The notes beneath the pieces were generated by a model, which had not been told where the DNA came from, did not search any database, and saw only the letters and a list, made by a program, of their open reading frames with translations. From Erythroxylum novogranatense (Eukaryota > Streptophyta > Magnoliopsida > Malpighiales > Erythroxylaceae), in NCBI GenBank assembly GCA_029891385.1, contig CM057224.1, forward strand, positions 28,599,005 to 28,663,004: DNA of 64,000 nt. The letters are read 5' to 3'. The translations under genes were made by a program, and so were the position numbers. This document shows, one piece after another, positions 34,011-46,869 of the stretch (positions are counted from its first letter, which is position 1; each line of letters starts with the position of its first letter).

Positions 34011-36104
34011 TGTTGGATCGGAAAAGGAAAACATGCTTTGTTTGGAAAAACGGTAGATTTCAAAACTTTTAAGAAATCATTACTTGCAGCGGAAGCAACA
34101 AATACAAATCAACATGTCAATCCATACATGATATGGTATAAGGATAATAAAATATAAACAAGATCAGGAGTATTACCGACTCCTTCACTACAGCTTTAAA
34201 ACCTCGCTGCGCTATCCTCTCCTTCTTCGTGTATCCAAATCCTTTCCTTTGAATCTTTTCCTTTAGCAGTCTACTTTCTTCTTGTTGTAGTATCCTCAAC
34301 CAATTAGATTTACCACCTGTTCTTCAAGGACAATTAGGTTAACAAAATCCTTTGGTGGGAAAGGAAAAGAAATGTTTGGAGGAGATTTTCTTAGAAGAAG
34401 AAGAAGCAAAATTGAAAATCTTTCAATTGGTATTTTCGATTCTCTCTTTCATGAAAGGAGAGAAGGTGTAAAGAACATGCCAGAACTCTTTCTTGCCTAC
34501 CAATTTTGTAAATTCATGGATGGAAGGAGAGAGAGGCATCAAATGCATTACTTCTTTCATTAATCACTCATAAAATAGCCAATAAATGAGAGTATCTTCA
34601 TTTATCTTTATGATGGCTATTTGAAAAGATCATAACCTAAAATTCAATACCCAATTTCGGTTTTCCCAAGAAGAAAGAAGGAAGATGGTCCATCTAATGT
34701 ACATCTTTCATCTTTAATCTAATGAATGCAAATAGGTTACAAGCCAACATTAAAAGACAACCATTAAACCATTTAATGGTAAGTTCATAACTCCATTTAA
34801 TGATGATTAACCATAATAAAGATCATCTTTATTTAGCATTTTAATGTCAAATGTGTGGTTAAACATTTAACCTAGGAATAACCGAAATTGCTATCTTCTT
34901 CTTAAAAAAATTGTTTTAATATAATTAATCTAATTAATTACATTAAACCAAAAATCAAGCCCATTACTAAATGTACATTTGGGCTTCTTTAATTAGACCA
35001 AGCCCAAGATTCAATTATGGGCTTCTAATTAACCTCCATTTATATTTCTTACTTAGCTTGATAACCTTCCTTAAAGCCTAGTGGGGAATCTTATTGGACT
35101 TTGATAATTCAAGCTCCAATAAGCCCAAAATTAATTCAATCTCATTGGAATTAATTCTAGCTTATTAACTAAATGTCATTCCACTAAAGACAATTAGTTG
35201 AACTCTTAAATTTTTAAATATTATGAGAATATGTCCAATTGCAAACCCTATTTAGAACCTTATTATAGCCATCCGCACAACAAAGGGTAAAATTACCGTT
35301 TTGCCCTTATGTTGGTTTTTCCTTCTAGATCTCTCATTTTACTTTATATGGTGATTAACACATAAGATCTCATTTCAGTGTTAAAACTTGATGGGTAGCT
35401 AGTCCATCAAACTACTGGCGCCAGTTTAATCACCAAATCTTCTCAAAATATCTAGAAGAGATGATAACACTATAAACTCTTTATTTGAGTGAATGTTCCC
35501 TGATACATGTTTCAATTAATAATTCCAATATGCAGATAATGGATTAATACTCTGTAAAAATCTATTCCGATCATATCAAGAATTATAATGAAACATATAT
35601 GAGTTCACCACTTATCAAGATTATGGTTCATAATAAGCGAATGCTTAAGTTGTATGTTTTAAGATTAAAGTAACGGCCCACTTTATTCTTGAAAACATAC
35701 TTGATGCTAGATTCATTTAATAGTGCCATTATCGATAGTCAACTACTATCATGATATGAAACTCAGCATTCCCTTGAAGTAAACTCTTTTACTTATATGG
35801 AGATAAATCGCAACACTACAGTCTAAACCATAATCAAGCGACCAACTTGATTATTCAACTGTTAAATCAATTAATTCAGATTCTAATAATATACATGTTT
35901 CCCATACATCTCTATGTATATGTATATTACTTACAAAAGAATCTTGGTACCTTATGAACAGATATATAATGCTCATACAGATAAAACCAAACTCTTTTGT
36001 TTTATTAATAATAAATATTTTCATTACAAAATCAGAATCAAGAAGATAAAGTTACATGTAAATACACTTGCTTTCCAGGTCACTATATTTACATAACTCC
36101 AACA
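34011..36104 (-). repeat. 3' LTR of element B
   Basis: 2094 bp, TGTTGGATCGG to ACTCCAACA. It matches the A LTRs along its length, and a polypurine tract (GGCAAGTGGGAGAT on the minus strand, 36105-36118) follows. No genes. Confidence 0.92.
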
Positions 36105-36118
36105 ATCTCCCACTTGCC

Positions 36119-36694
36119 CTAAAGCAAGTTTGACATATCCCTCATTCCCATCCCCTCTAGGTGACCCTCAAAGCTCTTTTGAGTCAGTGTCTTTGTGAAC
36201 GGATCAGCAAGGTTTTGCTCGGTGGGAATCTTTACCACATCCACTTCTCCACGTTGTATTATCTCCCTTATAAGATGATACTTTTGCTCAATGTGTTTGG
36301 CAGCTTTGTGGTTCCGAGGTTCTTTAGAATTAGCCACTGCCCCACTATTATCACAATAAAGTGTAATGGCCTTTTCCGCCTCTAGAACTACCTCCAAATC
36401 ATTTAGGAACTTTCGAAGCCGACCGTTTCCTTTCTTTGCTTCACAAGAAGAACATACTCAACCTCCATAGTCGAATCAAGCAATACAAGATTGCTTGACA
36501 CTCCTCCAAACTATGGCTCCACCTCCTAAAGTAAATATAGAACCAGAAGTTGATTTCCTTGAATCAACATCTGATTGGAAATCAGAATCCGTATATCCTG
36601 TCAGAATAAGATTACTTCCAAAGTAAACAAGCATTAAATTCTTCGTCCTACGAAGATACTTAAGTATACACTTAACCATAGTCCAATTTTCCAT
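36119..36694 (-). pseudogene. Element B RNase H
   Basis: Segments 36119-36397 and 36476-36694 include KCILKYLRRTKN, GYTDSDFQSDVDSRKSTSGS, FTLGGGAIVWRSVKQSCIA, ITLYCDNSGAVANSKEPRN, and LADPFTKTL. The Asp residues expected for catalysis are present, but the Glu region (36398-36475) is out of frame. The stop lies next to the polypurine tract, as in A. Confidence 0.88.
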
Positions 36695-36727
36695 TCCTGG
36701 ATTAGATTGTAATCGCTTACCGTCCCA

Positions 36728-37600
36728 TCAAGTAATGATATCCGGTCTAGTGCTGCAGATTGCATACGTCAAACTACCAACTGCCGAAGCATATGGAATG
36801 TTACGCATGCGTTCAACCTCCTCTTGGGTTTTAGGTGCTTGTTCCTTTGAAAGTTTGATTCCATGTCTAGTAGGAGAAAAACCCCTCTTGGAATCTTGCA
36901 TGGCGAACTTATTGAGCATATTCTCAATGCAGGTTAGTTGAGACAAAGCTATCTTCTTGTTCTTTCGATCCTTTATAAGTTTGATCCCTAGAACATAGGT
37001 AGCCTCTCCCAAATCCTTCACTGAAAACTGTTCATTCAGCCATCCCTTAACCGCAGATAACATTCCCACATCATTCCCAATGAGCAGAATGTCATCAACA
37101 TACAGGATTAGGAAAGTAACCTTACCTTCTAGTATTCTTTTATAAACACAAGGCTCATCTAGGTTTTGTATGAACCCATAGGTTTTGATAGCCTTATCAA
37201 ACCTAATGTTCCAAGACCTAAATGCTTGCTTAAGTCCATAAATGGACCTTTGCAACTTGCAAACCTTATGCTCATTACCTGGCTCAATGAATCCTTCTGG
37301 TTAGGCCATACAAATGGTCTCCTCAAGATCCCCATTAAGAAATGCGGTCTTAACATCCATTTGTCATATTTCATAATTGAAATAGGCTGCTATGGCCAAA
37401 AGAATCCTGATGGACTTAAACATGGCAACCGGAGAAAAAGTCTCCTCATAGTCTATACCCTCCTTTTGAGTATAGCCTTTAGCTACCAATCTAGCTTTAA
37501 AGGTCTCAACCTTTCCATCTGATCCCCTTTTCCTTTTGTAGATCCATTTACACCCTATGGCTTTTAGACCTGGTGGTAGATCTATAAGGACCCAGACTTC
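36728..37600 (-). pseudogene. Element B reverse transcriptase
   Basis: The 175-codon segment (36728-37255) has RSIYGLKQAFRSWNIRFDKA, FLILYVDDILLIGNDVGML (YVDD intact), FSVKDLGEATYVLGIKL and RNIPYASAVGSLTYAI. The N-terminal portion of RT (WVLIDLPPGLKAIGCKWIYK, FKARLVAKGYTQKEGIDYEETFSPVA) is in the neighbouring segment ending at 37364. One frame break near 37260-37360 separates them. It is better preserved than A's RT. Confidence 0.9.
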
Positions 37601-38332
37601 ATTAGTATACATAGAATCTATTTCCGATTCCATCGCCTTGAGCCATTTTCCTGCATCAACATCATTAATAGCCTGCGTATACGTAATGGGATCTATTTCT
37701 TCTTGGTCTGAGATGGCAATTAAGTCTTCTCCTAAACCCAGATACCTACCTGGCTGTCTCACAACCCTCCCACTACCTCTAGGCATGCCTTGATGTTCAG
37801 GTTGCACTTCTGATTCAACTCTTGAATCCATTTCGACATCTTGTTCTGTCATATCCAAAACAACTCTTGGTTTGGATGAAATAGCTAACTCCTTTAGTAC
37901 TACTTCATTTCTTCCTTTGTGATTTTTCACAAACTCTTCCTCTAAGAAGGTTGCATTTGTCGACACAAATACCTTCTTATCATGACGACTGTAAAAATAG
38001 TACCCTCGAGTTTCCGTAGCATATCCTACAAACAAACATACTTCTGACCTTGGTTCCGTCTTTGTTGATTCAGGCTTTAGAACATGGGCTGGGCAGCCCC
38101 AACTCCTCAAATGCCTCAATGAAGGCACTCGGCCAGTCCACAACTCCCTAAGTGTTTTAGGCACCGATTTGGACGGAGCAAAGTTAAGAAAATATGTTGT
38201 CGTTTGTATGGCATATCCCCGTAACGATTCTGGAAAGCTAGCATAGGACCTCATTGATCTTACCATTTCCAATAGAGTTCTATTTATCCTCTCTACTACA
38301 CCATTCTGTTGAGGTGTACGAGGAGTTAACAA
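37364..38332 (-). pseudogene. Element B integrase C-terminal half fused to RT N terminus (322-codon open segment)
   Basis: Starts at the integrase phrase TPRTPQQNGVVERINRTLLE (catalytic Glu kept). It continues through YFLNFAPSKSVPKTLRELWTG, ESTKTEPRSEVCLFVGYATET and a linker, into RT (KAIGCKWIYKRKRGSDGKVE). This is the longest undamaged pol piece in the window. Its upstream half is on the far side of the array, at 52511-53026. In A the same region is broken. Confidence 0.9.
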
Positions 38333-38342
38333 ATTGGAAACA

Positions 38343-38347
38343 ATTCC
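38343..38347. repeat. Left target-site duplication ATTCC of the array
   Basis: ATTCC precedes TGTTGGACCCC at 38348 and recurs at 52506-52510. Element A shows the uninterrupted site (AACAATTCCATTTTTAATTAAATATTG at about 12405) with one copy. Confidence 0.93.
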
Positions 38348-39683
38348 TGTTGGACCCCGATCTTTCAGTGGAAATTAGAAATATAAAAATGAAAATTTGA
38401 TAAGAGTTTTTATATATGAATGGAGTTATAGATATTTTTGCCTTAAGGAAATTGATGAGAAAAGATTTGTTTGATTTGATAACCTTGGGTTTCAAATAGA
38501 TTCGTATGGGTTCTGAAAGTTCAAGTGGATTGAAATGGAAGTTGAAATCAAGAAATAGAAAGTAAAAGTGTAAAATTTTGAAGAAATTAGAAAGAAAAGA
38601 CAATTTGGTTGGTTATGCATGTGGTGTTTTAAGTTAGATTATTGCAAGAATAAGATTTCAGTCATATGTGGAGAATGATGGAGTTTTGTATCTTTTGTAC
38701 TTGGACTTGAATACTGATGTTGTAATATGGCTTGGAATGCCATTTCATTTTATAAACATTTATCTTATGATGTTAATGAGATTTGGATTTATATATGGAT
38801 ATGAAAGATCAATTATGTATGAATATCAATTGTGTATAGATTTGTGTGTATTGTGTTTGAGAGAAATTAGTTGAAGAGCTTGTGGTGATGTGTTGATATG
38901 TGAAGTTGATGTGTTGGAATGAGGTTTAGAAACTTCAATGGCAAATCTGTACTGATCTAGATATATTTGGCCAAAGTGGTCTTAATGAAAGTTGTAGTTC
39001 ATGTTGCCAGCTTTCTAACGCCATAAAGTATGCAATTTTTCGATATCGGGGCAAGAAGTTATGATAAATTGAAGTTTGGATATTGCTTAGGTGATTGCTA
39101 AAAGGGCAGAAACTTTGATTGAAAAATTGACTTAGCTAGAGGTTGAAGTTACTTTGGAATTCTTTATGAACATTGTAGAGGTTGTTTTATCTTTCCATTG
39201 ATATAAAGCATGAAAATATTGGACAAGAGAGTAGAAAGAGTGATCTTGGTATGAGTTGTGATAAGGAAAGATTTGGAGACAAGATTGGTAGTGATCTGAA
39301 AAATATTCACTGAATATGCTTCAGTATTTTAACCATAACGTTTTCTTTAGTAATCCAAACGAGATGATTCTTAATTTGGATTAAACTACAGACATATGGC
39401 TACATTTTGTGAGAAGACATCGAATTTCAATTATGTGCCTAAGAGTCTCAAATATTGTCATGAAGTTAAGAATTGGGTGCAGTGTTGGTGCAGTAATGAA
39501 AGTCTTATCTTCTGAATTTAGGGGCAATTTTGGAATTGATAAAGATAGATTTTGGCAAAATTTCCTTCTGGAAAGTTGTAGATGTTTCTCTTAGCTTTCC
39601 AACGAATCAAACCGTGTCTAATTTGGAGTTCTTAGTAGAAAGCTATGATCTTTCTAAGTGGGGATATTTTGGAGAAGGGGGTC

Positions 39684-39930
39684 AGACGAAATTTTGCGTC
39701 TGTGCTGACATCATCACAGACGTATTTTTGCGTGCATCGACGCCACCACGCACGAAATTTTATGTCTGTGCTGACGCCACCACAGACTTTAATTTTTTAT
39801 GTCTGTGCTAACGCCACCACAGATTTAATTTTTGCGTCTGTCTTGGACGTCACCATAGACGAAATTTTGCGTCTTTCGACGTCATCACCGATTTAATTCG
39901 TCTGTCTTTACGACATCATCGTCTCGCTTT
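39684..39930 (+). repeat. Minisatellite in LTR1 (degenerate 34-bp units)
   Basis: Repeats of the form GACGAAATTTTGCGTCTGTG followed by CTGACGYCACCACA. Many units carry TGACGCCAC or other changes, and the order differs from LTR3. Two extra partial units with CACCGATTTAATT are shared with LTR2. Confidence 0.85.
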
Positions 39931-40571
39931 TGTGTTTTTGACCCCTCTGCCTTCTTTTGGCCATAACTTTTTTTGTAGACCTCCGATTGAGTCGATTTTT
40001 GAAGCGTTGGATTCCTAAGACATTTTTCTATCTTTTCATACTATATAGATCAGTTTTGGAATTAAATGGAGAAAGATAGCTCGGATTTTCGTGAACTGAT
40101 AGGTTATAAAAGTTTGAATAGTATTCAGTATTTTAGAGATATCTTGATCGGTAGAGCTTCGATTGATTTGATTCTTTTTGCAAATGAAAATAGAGACATG
40201 GGGCTACAAATGTTATGAAGGAGCCGATCAACAATGTAGCCTCTAAAACTTCCAAATTCGGGTCGGAAGTTAGGTGTAGTGTTCAGCCTCGAGTCTGAAG
40301 AATAGACTTCAGTATTTTGGAGATATCTTGAGCTATAGAGCTCCGATTGATCCGATTCTTGAAGGGTTGGATTCGTAAGACATAGAGGAACATTTCTCTA
40401 GAAGAAAGTTTTGTCAAATGGCTTCATTTACCTGATCGAAATAATCAGACAAGATGTCAGTTTTAAAGACCAATGGAGGGGTAATTTTGGAAGTTTACTT
40501 AAAGGGTTAAGTTTATAGGCTTAAATGGAGGGACTTATGGGTCATTCCTCATTCATTAAATGTCATGGCAC

Positions 40572-40578
40572 TATAAAA
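40572..40578 (+). promoter_or_regulatory. Putative TATA box of LTR1
   Basis: TATAAAA, preceded by GGCAC and followed by GCAAGTGGGCTGTC. The same box is at 45542-45548 and 50482-50488. It is the best candidate for the U3/R promoter. Confidence 0.6.
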
Positions 40579-40813
40579 GCAAGTGGGCTGTCATTTTAAG
40601 AGGCAACCCACGACGCTTAAGAGAAAAGAAGGAATAAGAGAAGAAGAGAGAAGAGAGAAAGGAGAGCAAGTTTCGGTGGAGAAAAAGGGGAGAAAGCTAG
40701 GGCTCAATTTTCTACCACTTGAGAGAGATTTTAATGTCATTCCAAGAGAGAAAAGGTGGAGGATGAAGAGCTTCCCTTGAACCAAGAAAATCCGAAAATG
40801 AAGGAGAAATGAG

Positions 40814-41895
40814 GTAAGAGCAATTTTTAAGATTTGAGTTTCTCTTGAAGTTTTGGTTTAGAATCATGGAAAATGGAATGGGTTTGTGGAGTATGAAGTT
40901 AATTTTGTTGATTTCTATGTATTATGGGTTTAATTTTGGATGGAAATTAATTAGGGTTTATGCCCAAATTTGGAATTTGGGGATTTTAGAAATTTGTGAT
41001 TTAGAAAGCTTGAATATATGAGGGATTTATGTTTTCTAAGTTTAATTTGAGGATTAAGTTATTTATGATGTTGAATTTGGGTGAAATTGCTTTAGGTGAA
41101 GTCATATTGGAAGAAAGAAGGAACCAATGGACAAATTGGAGCTAGGAACAACTTTCTAGCATCGAATCGAGGTGGGTAATGTGTTTATAATTTGAATTTA
41201 TAAGCCACTACCGCTTTCTTTAAATAAAGAGATTTTCTGATTTCAATTGCATCATAAGTGTTGCATCATTGTGTGAATAATTTGAAAATCATCATTAATT
41301 CCATACATGAGCTTTTGATGAATTGCAAAATATATTTGTGTTATGCCTCGAAAGATTCCATGGCATTTCGTATATTCGAAAGAAAGAACATTTTGATAAA
41401 TGATCTTGAGCATTGCTTATATGCTTTTGTGTGGGCGAGAGAGTTACGGATGGATAGTCACGTGCACGTCGATGTGTGGAAAATTATAGCCTTCTCCCGG
41501 TTGCCCGCTTGTGGGCCTACGAGATCCAAAATCGGACTCGTTGTGTTTACGGTATAAACTTCGGTTTATCCGTCGTGTTTACGGAACTCTCGAGCCATTT
41601 GTGTGCATTGCATATGTGATATGACATTGCATCTATGAATTGTCAAGTTGATGCATTCACGTTTTATAAACTTATGAGTTTATGGCTGAAAGCCTAAAAA
41701 TCATATGTTTTGCAAATGGAGATTTTGGCTACAGCAAGGAAAAGAACCTTTTGAAAATGTGCTTTACGGATTTCAAAGAAATGTTTTCTAAGACCAGAAA
41801 AGAAAAAGAATTTCAAGGATTTTGCATATATATATTCATTATAAACTGTTACCCACGGGCTGTAAAGCTCACCCCCCCTTCATTCCCATCCACAG
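40814..41895 (+). other. Putative intron in R-U5 of LTR1
   Basis: GAG/GTAAGAG donor and a pyrimidine-rich CCCCCCTTCATTCCCATC-CACAG/GTG acceptor. Conserved at equivalent places in LTR2 (45789-46869), LTR3 (50729-51806) and the distant solo LTR (16402-14710, minus). Splicing not shown. Confidence 0.35.
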
Positions 41896-42600
41896 GTGAT
41901 GAGAAGAAGATCGGGTGCAAGAAAATGAAGATTTCTGTTTGCATGTGTTTATATTATATTATTGTTAAGTGAGATGGTTGTCGAGAAGTCTGGAATTGTT
42001 GTGTGTTGTGTACTTTGGTTTAGGGTTATGGGTAATGTATAAGGCTTGAAAATACCACTATGATTTGTATAGAGCTTTAATTTATGAAATGGTGTATAAG
42101 TCGTAATTGAATTTATGAGGTTTGGATGAGGCTATTGAGTTATGGTATTGCACATGGATATGTTATATAACTTGTGTATGTTCAATCGAGATATAAGCAT
42201 GATTTTTATATGGAGAAATGTGAATGAACGGGTGTTAGACGTGGGATAGTGCGATTGTATGTGAATGTTATTGGATTGAGGATATTGAAGTCACTTGCAA
42301 GAGATGGAATGAAAATGAAAGAAAGAAAAAAAAAAGATATACCGATTTCGGATTGGATTAGTTTTGACTGATAGTCTTAAGGTTTCCAACGCAAACGCTT
42401 TCTTTGATATTTGTTCACGATTTCGGCTCCGTTTTGTTACGTATCGGAAATTGGTTTCGATTCGATTTGTATTCGATTCGTTTTGATTCGATACCTTCGT
42501 ATTTGTTTCGCATGTTGTGATTCGATTTATTCGATTTGAATCCGCTTTGTTCCTTCATTTTTCGGTTGGGATCCGGTTCCGGATCGGGTCCCAACATGTG

Positions 42601-42612
42601 TGGTATCAGAGC
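42601..42612 (+). promoter_or_regulatory. Primer-binding site in internal 1
   Basis: TGGTATCAGAGC, complement of initiator tRNA-Met, four bases after the LTR1 end. A second copy is in internal 2 at 47577-47588. Confidence 0.92.
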
Positions 42613-43310
42613 CCGGTAATATGATCTTACTTGGGCGTATGTGTATGAGTATGCTAAGTGATCGTTTGCTTTTGATGACAAGAAGTATGATTGAATTAGT
42701 GAGAGTGTGATATCTATGTGGATAAGTTTGCTTTGAAGAACAAAGGTGATTATTTGATTGATTTTAGGAATATGTGAATGAATGAGAGTGAAATTTCATG
42801 ATGATTAGGCTTCGAAAATTTTGTGAATTGATTTTGGGCATTGATGACTTGAATAATGAGATGGTGATGGAGATATATGTATAGAAAGTCAAAAGATTAA
42901 TGTGAAGGATGAATTGATTTTGAATATTTGCGAGCTAAAATGAGAAATGCTAGAAAGATGAGATTAATGACAGAAATATATGTATGGAAGATCAATAGGT
43001 TGATTTTGAATGATAAAGATATAGATATATATATGGAAGTTCAAAAGGATTAAATTGAATGGTATGGGTCCATATTACGGTTATTAAGAATTGGACCATT
43101 GACTTGTGTAAATCTGTTAAGAAATATTGATATGATATGATATTGGTGGTATTCGATACAAGAAGTGATAAATTGTGAGTAACTTGAGAAATATGTATGA
43201 TGAGAAATTAGTTCAGAAAGTGATTGAATATGATTATTTGAAGAGATTATTTGAGAGAATAAGTTACTTGGTGATTCTTTCGATAGGAATTTCGAGGGCG
43301 AAATTCTTTT

Positions 43311-43324
43311 AAGAGGGGGAGAAA
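43311..43324 (+). promoter_or_regulatory. Polypurine tract before LTR2
   Basis: AAGAGGGGGAGAAA directly before TGTTGGACCCC. Identical tract before LTR3 at 48285-48298. Confidence 0.9.
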
Positions 43325-44660
43325 TGTTGGACCCCGATCTTTCAGTGGAAATTAGAAATATAAAAATGAAAATTTGATAAGAGTTTTTATATATGAATGG
43401 AGTTATAGATATTTTTGCCTTAAGGAAATTGATGAGAAAAAGATTTGTTTGATTTGATAACCTTGGGTTTCAAATAGATTCGTATGGGTTCTGAAAGTTC
43501 AAGTGGATTGAAATGGAAGTTGAAATCAAGAAATAGAAAGTAAAAGTGTAAAATTTTGAAGAAATTAGAAAGCAAAGACAATTTGGTTGGTTATGCATGT
43601 GGTGTTTTAAGTTAGATTATTGCAAGAATAAGATTTCAGTCATATGTGGAGAATGATGGAGTTTTGTATCTTTTGTACTTGGACTTGAATACTGATGTTG
43701 TAATATGGCTTGGAATGCCATTTCATTTTATAAACATTTATCTTATGATGTTAATGAGATCTGGATTTATATATGGATATGAAAGATCAATTATGTATGA
43801 ATATCAATTGTGTATAGATTTGTGTGTATTGTGTTTGAGAGGAATTAGTTGAAGAGCTTGTGGTGATGTGTTGATATGTGAAGTTGATGTGTTGGAATGA
43901 GGTTTAAAAACTTCAATGGCAAATCTGTACTGATCTAGATATATTTGGCCAAAGTTGTCTTAATGAAAGTTGTAGTTCATGTTGCCAGCTTTCTAACGCC
44001 ATAAAGTATGCAATTTTTCGATATCGGGGCAAGAAGTTATGATAAATTGAAGTTTGGATATTGCTTAGGTGATTGCTAAAAGGGCAGAAACTTTGATTGA
44101 AAAATTGACTTAACTAGAGGTCAAGTTACTTTGGAATTCTTTATGAACATTGTAGAGGTTGTTTTATCTTTCCATTGATATAAAGCATGAAAATATTGGA
44201 CAAGAGAGTAGAAAGAGTGATCTTGGTATGAGTTGTCATAAGGAAAGATTTGGAGACAAGATTGGTAGTGATCTGAAAAATGTTCACTGAATATGCTTCA
44301 GTATTTTAACCATAACATTTTCTCTAGTAATCCAAACGAGATGATTCTTAATTTGGATTAAACTAGAGACATATGGCTACATTTTGTGAGAAGACATCGA
44401 ATTTCAATTATGTGCCTAAGAGTCTCAAATATTGTCATGAAGTTAAGAATTGGGTGTAGTGTTGGTGCAGGAATGAAAGTCTTATCTTCTGACTTTAGGG
44501 GCAATTTTGGAATTGATAAAGATAGATTTTGGCAAAATTTCCTTCTAGAAAGTTGTATATTTTTCTCTTAGCTTTCCAACGAATCAAACCGTGTCTAATT
44601 TGGAGTTCTTAGTAGAAAGCTATGATCTTTCTAAGTGGGGATATTTTGGAGAAGGGGGTC

Positions 44661-44905
44661 AGACGAAATTTTGCGTCATGTCGACATCATCACGACGTAT
44701 TTTTGTCGTGTCGACGCCACCACTGAGAGCGAAATTTTGCGTCAGTCTTGACGCCACCACGCATTTAATTTTTTGCGTCTGTGCTGACGCCACCACAGAC
44801 AATTTTTTTTATCTGTCTTGACGCCACCATAGACGAAATTTTGCGTCTTTCTTGACGCCATCACCGATTTAATTTAAGTCTGTCTTGACATCATCGCTCT
44901 TTTGT
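44661..44905 (+). repeat. Minisatellite in LTR2
   Basis: Units related to those in LTR1, with TGACGCCAC and CACCGATTTAATT variants. The first units are damaged (GCGTCATGTCGACATC). This is where the LTR2 sequence switches affinity. Confidence 0.82.
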
Positions 44906-45541
44906 GTTTTGACCCTCTGCCTTCTTTTGGCCATAACTTTTTTTGTAGACCTCCGATTGAGTCGATTTTTGAAGCGTTGGATTCCTAAGACATTTTTCTA
45001 TCTTTTCATACTATATAGATCAGTTTTGGAATTAAATGGAGAAAGATAGCTCGGATTTTCGTGAACTGATAGGTTATAAAAGTTTGAATAGTATTCAGTA
45101 TTTTAGAGATATCTTGATCGGTAGAGCTTCGATTGATTTGATTCTTTTTGCAAATGAAAATAGAGACATGGAGCTACAAATGTTATGAAGGAGCCGATCA
45201 ACAATGTAGCCTCTAAAACTTCCAAATTCGGGTCGGAAGTTAGGTGTAGTGTTCAGCCTCGAGTCTGAAGAATAGACTTCAGTATTTTGGAGATATCTTG
45301 AGCTATAGAGCTCCGATTGATCCGATTCTTGAAGGGTTGGATTCGTAAGACATAGAGGAACATTTCTCTAGAAGAAAGTTTTGTCAAATGGCTTCATTTA
45401 CCTGATCGAAATAATCAGACAAGATGTCAGTTTTAAAGACCAATGGAGGGGTAATTTTGGAAGTTTACTTAAAGGGTTAAGTTTATAGGCTTAAATGGAG
45501 GGACTTATGGGTCATTCCTCATTCATTAAATGTCATGGCAC

Positions 45542-45548
45542 TATAAAA
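45542..45548 (+). promoter_or_regulatory. Putative TATA box of LTR2
   Basis: TATAAAA in the same context as 40572. Confidence 0.6.
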
Positions 45549-45788
45549 GCAAGTGGGCTGTCATTTTAAGAGGCAACCCACGACGCTTAAGAGAAAAGAA
45601 GGAATAAGAGAAGAAGAGAGAAGAGAGAAAGGAGAGCAAGTTTCGGTGGAGAAAAAGGGGAGAAAGCTAGGGCTCAATTTTCTACCACTTGAAGAGAGAT
45701 TTTAATGTCATTCCAAGAGAGAAAAAGGTGGAGGATGAAGAGAGCTTCCCCTTGAACCAAGAAAATCCGAAAATGAAGGAGAAATGAG

Positions 45789-46869
45789 GTAAGAGCAATT
45801 TTTAAGATTTGAGTTTCTCTTGAAGTTTTGGTTTAGAATCATGGAAAATGGAATGGGTTTGTGGAGTATGAAGTTAATTTTGTTGATTTCTATGTATTAT
45901 GGGTTTAATTTTGGATGGAAATTAATTAGGGTTTATGCCCAAATTTGGAATTTGGGGATTTTAGAAATTTGTGATTTAGAAAGCTTGAATATATGAGGGA
46001 TTTATGTTTTCTAAGTTCAATTTGAGGATTAAGTTATTTATGATGTTGAATTTGGGTGAAATTGCTTTAGGTGAAGTCATATTGGAAGAAAGAAGGAACC
46101 AATGGACAAATTGGAGCTAGGAACAACTTTCTAGCATCGAATCGAGGTGGGTAATGTGTTTATAATTTGAATTTATAAGCCACTACTGCTTTCTTTAAAT
46201 AAAGAGATTTTTCTGATTTCAATTGCATCATAAGTGTTGCATCATTGTGTGAATAATTTGAAAATCATCATTAATTCCATACATGAGCTTTTGATGAATT
46301 GCAAAATATATTTGTGTTATGCCTCGAAAGATTCCATGGCATTTCGTATATTCGAAAGAAAGAACATTTTGATAAATGATCTTGAGCATTGCTTATATGC
46401 TTTTGTGTGGGCGAGAGAGTTACGGATGGATAGTCACGTGCACGTCGATGTGTGGAAAATTATAGCCTTCTCCCGGCTGCCCGCTTGTGGGCCTACGAGA
46501 TCCAAAATCAGACTCGTTGTGTTTACGGTATAAACTTCTGTTTATCCGTCGTGTTTACTTAACTCGAGCCATTTGTGTGCATTGCATATGTGATATGACA
46601 TTGCATCTATGAATTGTCAAGTTGATGCATTCACGCTTTATAAACTTATGAGTTTATGGCTGAAAGCCTAAAATCATATGTTTTGCAAATGGAGATTTTA
46701 GCTACAAGAAGGAAAAGAACCTTTTGAAAATGTGCTTTACTTGATTTCAAAGAAATGTTTTCTAAGACCAGAAAAGAAAAAGAATTTCAAGGATTTTGCA
46801 TATATATATTCATTATAAACTGTTACCCACGGGCTGTAAAGCTCACCCCCCCTTCATTCCCATCCACAG
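45789..46869 (+). other. Putative intron in R-U5 of LTR2
   Basis: Donor GAG/GTAAGAG and acceptor CCATCCACAG/GTG at the positions equivalent to LTR1. Inferred from conservation only. Confidence 0.35.

Larger units (their letters stand above)
38348..42596 (+). repeat. LTR1 of the array (4249 bp)
   Basis: TGTTGGACCCC to TCGGGTCCCAACA. U3 spans to about the TATA box at 40572, so U3 is about 2.2 kb and R-U5 about 2 kb. It contains the 34-bp-unit minisatellite (39684-39930, degenerate), a GA-rich tract at 40612-40700 and splice-like sites at 40814 and 41895. Recurrent open frames of 60-100 codons (38668, 39409, 41258, 41682) are not domain-like and drift between copies. Confidence 0.93.
42597..43324 (+). 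other. Internal region 1 of the array (no coding sequence)
   Basis: 728 bp between LTR1 and LTR2. It contains the PBS at 42601, no open frame of note, AT-rich sequence, and at its end AATTTCGAGGGCGAAATTCT followed by the PPT. The last part can be read NFEGEILLRGGE, homologous to the end of F pol (NFENEILLRGEK). Confidence 0.9.

Noticed and set aside
39409..39594. Small ORF recurring in all three array LTRs (39409, 44386, 49356)
   Set aside because: The copies are recent duplicates, so recurrence is not evidence of selection; no motif.
41258..41557. 99-codon ORF recurring in array LTRs (41258, 46234, 51232)
   Set aside because: Lies in the putative LTR intron and derives from duplicated DNA; its start differs in LTR3 and it has no homology I recognise.
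38348..42596. Three separate insertions rather than one array
   Set aside because: Only one target duplication (ATTCC) surrounds all three LTRs, and no duplications occur at the inner LTR/internal junctions, which are normal PBS and PPT junctions.
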